A stretch of DNA of 5,014 nt from Candidatus Binatota bacterium (GTDB taxonomy: Bacteria > Desulfobacterota > Binatia > Bin18): the NCBI GenBank assembly GCA_011523315.1, contig WTHE01000094.1:1-5014 (forward strand), given 5' to 3'. Positions 4,579 through 5,014 of this stretch are shown here, in pieces. Within the stretch, counting starts at the first letter, position 1; every line of letters starts with the position of its first letter. The translations under genes and the position numbers were made by a program. The notes under the pieces are model-generated. The model saw only the letters and a list, made by a program, of their open reading frames with translations. It had not been told where the DNA came from and did no database searches.

Positions 4579-5014
4579 ATGCCGACTGTTTCATTTATCC
4601 AAGCCATCAACTCAGCCCTGGCCGAAGAACTCAGGCACGACCCACGCACCTTTCTGATGGGCCTCGACGTGTGGGTCGGGGCGTTTGGCGCGACCGGCGG
4701 CCTGACCGACGAATTCGGTCCTGGGCGCATCCGCAACGCGCCGATTTCGGAGGCCGGCTATGCCGGGGCCGGGGTCGGCGCGGCCATGGCCGGGATGCGG
4801 CCGATTGTCGAGATTGAATTTGCCAGCTTTTTCTACTGTTGCTGGGACCAGGTGTGTAATCAGGCGGCCAAGCTGCGCTACATGTCGGGCGGCCAGGCCG
4901 ACATTCCGATTACCTTTCGGACGGTGTACGGCGCGCTCGGCTCGGCCGCAGCCCAGCACTCAGAAACCGTCTATGCCCAGTTCATGAGCGTGCCGGGCCT
5001 GAAAATCGTCGCTC
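4579..5014 (+). CDS. acoB: Thiamine-diphosphate-dependent dehydrogenase E1 beta subunit, N-terminal part (cut by window edge)
   Basis: The frame is open from ATG 4579 to the window end: 145 residues, a bit under half of the usual 320-340. It begins MPTVSFIQAINSALAEELRH. Then come the partly conserved VWVGAFGATGGLTDEFG (31-47), PISEAGYAGAGVGAAMAGMRP (55-75), FFYCCWDQVCNQAAKLRYMS (84-103), AAAQHSETVYA (123-133) and VPGLKIVA at the edge. Glu58 in ISEAG matches the conserved glutamate that activates the cofactor, and His127 in QHS matches the conserved active-site histidine of E1 beta. One oddity: the usual MGEDV-type stretch near residue 28 reads MGLDV, losing the conserved Glu. The subunit completes the alpha2beta2 E1 with the upstream gene; an E2 acyltransferase gene would be expected further right. 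Acetoin, pyruvate or branched-chain specificity is open, so the gene symbol is tentative. Confidence 0.9.
   Translation, partial: MPTVSFIQAINSALAEELRHDPRTFLMGLDVWVGAFGATGGLTDEFGPGRIRNAPISEAGYAGAGVGAAMAGMRPIVEIEFASFFYCCWDQVCNQAAKLRYMSGGQADIPITFRTVYGALGSAAAQHSETVYAQFMSVPGLKIVA

Overview
The window is GC-rich, Gram-negative-looking bacterial chromosome with dense, mostly strong Shine-Dalgarno-led genes. GC is above 60% by eye in most genes and about 57% (hand count) across 3061-3420. Nothing here fixes the taxon. A proteobacterial, Tectomicrobia-like or other uncultured GC-rich lineage is only a guess.

Layout. (1) 1-904, minus strand: the N-terminal 301 residues of a UvrA-family excinuclease subunit, cut by the left window edge. 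(2) 905-1101: a divergent intergenic region with a 12-bp-stem hairpin and a possible extended -10 promoter for the rightward gene. (3) 1102-2460, plus: a CNNM/CorC-type membrane protein (DUF21, paired CBS domains, CorC_HlyC domain). (4) 2533-3003, plus: a 156-residue protein of unknown function with one N-terminal membrane helix. (5) 2997-3509: a 39-bp imperfect direct repeat (37/39 identical) on each side of a small DUF433 gene of the VapB45-like antitoxin type. No toxin partner is visible, and this segment is lower in GC than its surroundings. Each repeat copy contains a plausible sigma-70-type promoter pointing right. (6) 3547-4533 and 4579-5014, plus: the E1 alpha gene and the start of the E1 beta gene of a thiamine-diphosphate-dependent 2-oxo acid or acetoin dehydrogenase. 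The second is cut by the right edge.

How the genes relate. The E1 alpha and beta genes form an operon for one heterotetrameric enzyme, and an E2 gene would be expected to the right of the window. The uvrA and CNNM genes only share a divergent control region and have no functional link I can see. The most unusual part is the DUF433 segment: an orphan antitoxin-like gene bounded by two near-identical repeats. The right-hand repeat probably supplies the promoter of the dehydrogenase operon. The left-hand copy supplies the stop codon of the upstream unknown gene and may start DUF433 transcription almost at its ATG. This looks like insertion or tandem duplication of a small cassette. I see no CRISPR array, tRNA, rRNA, complete insertion sequence or clearly new multi-gene system.
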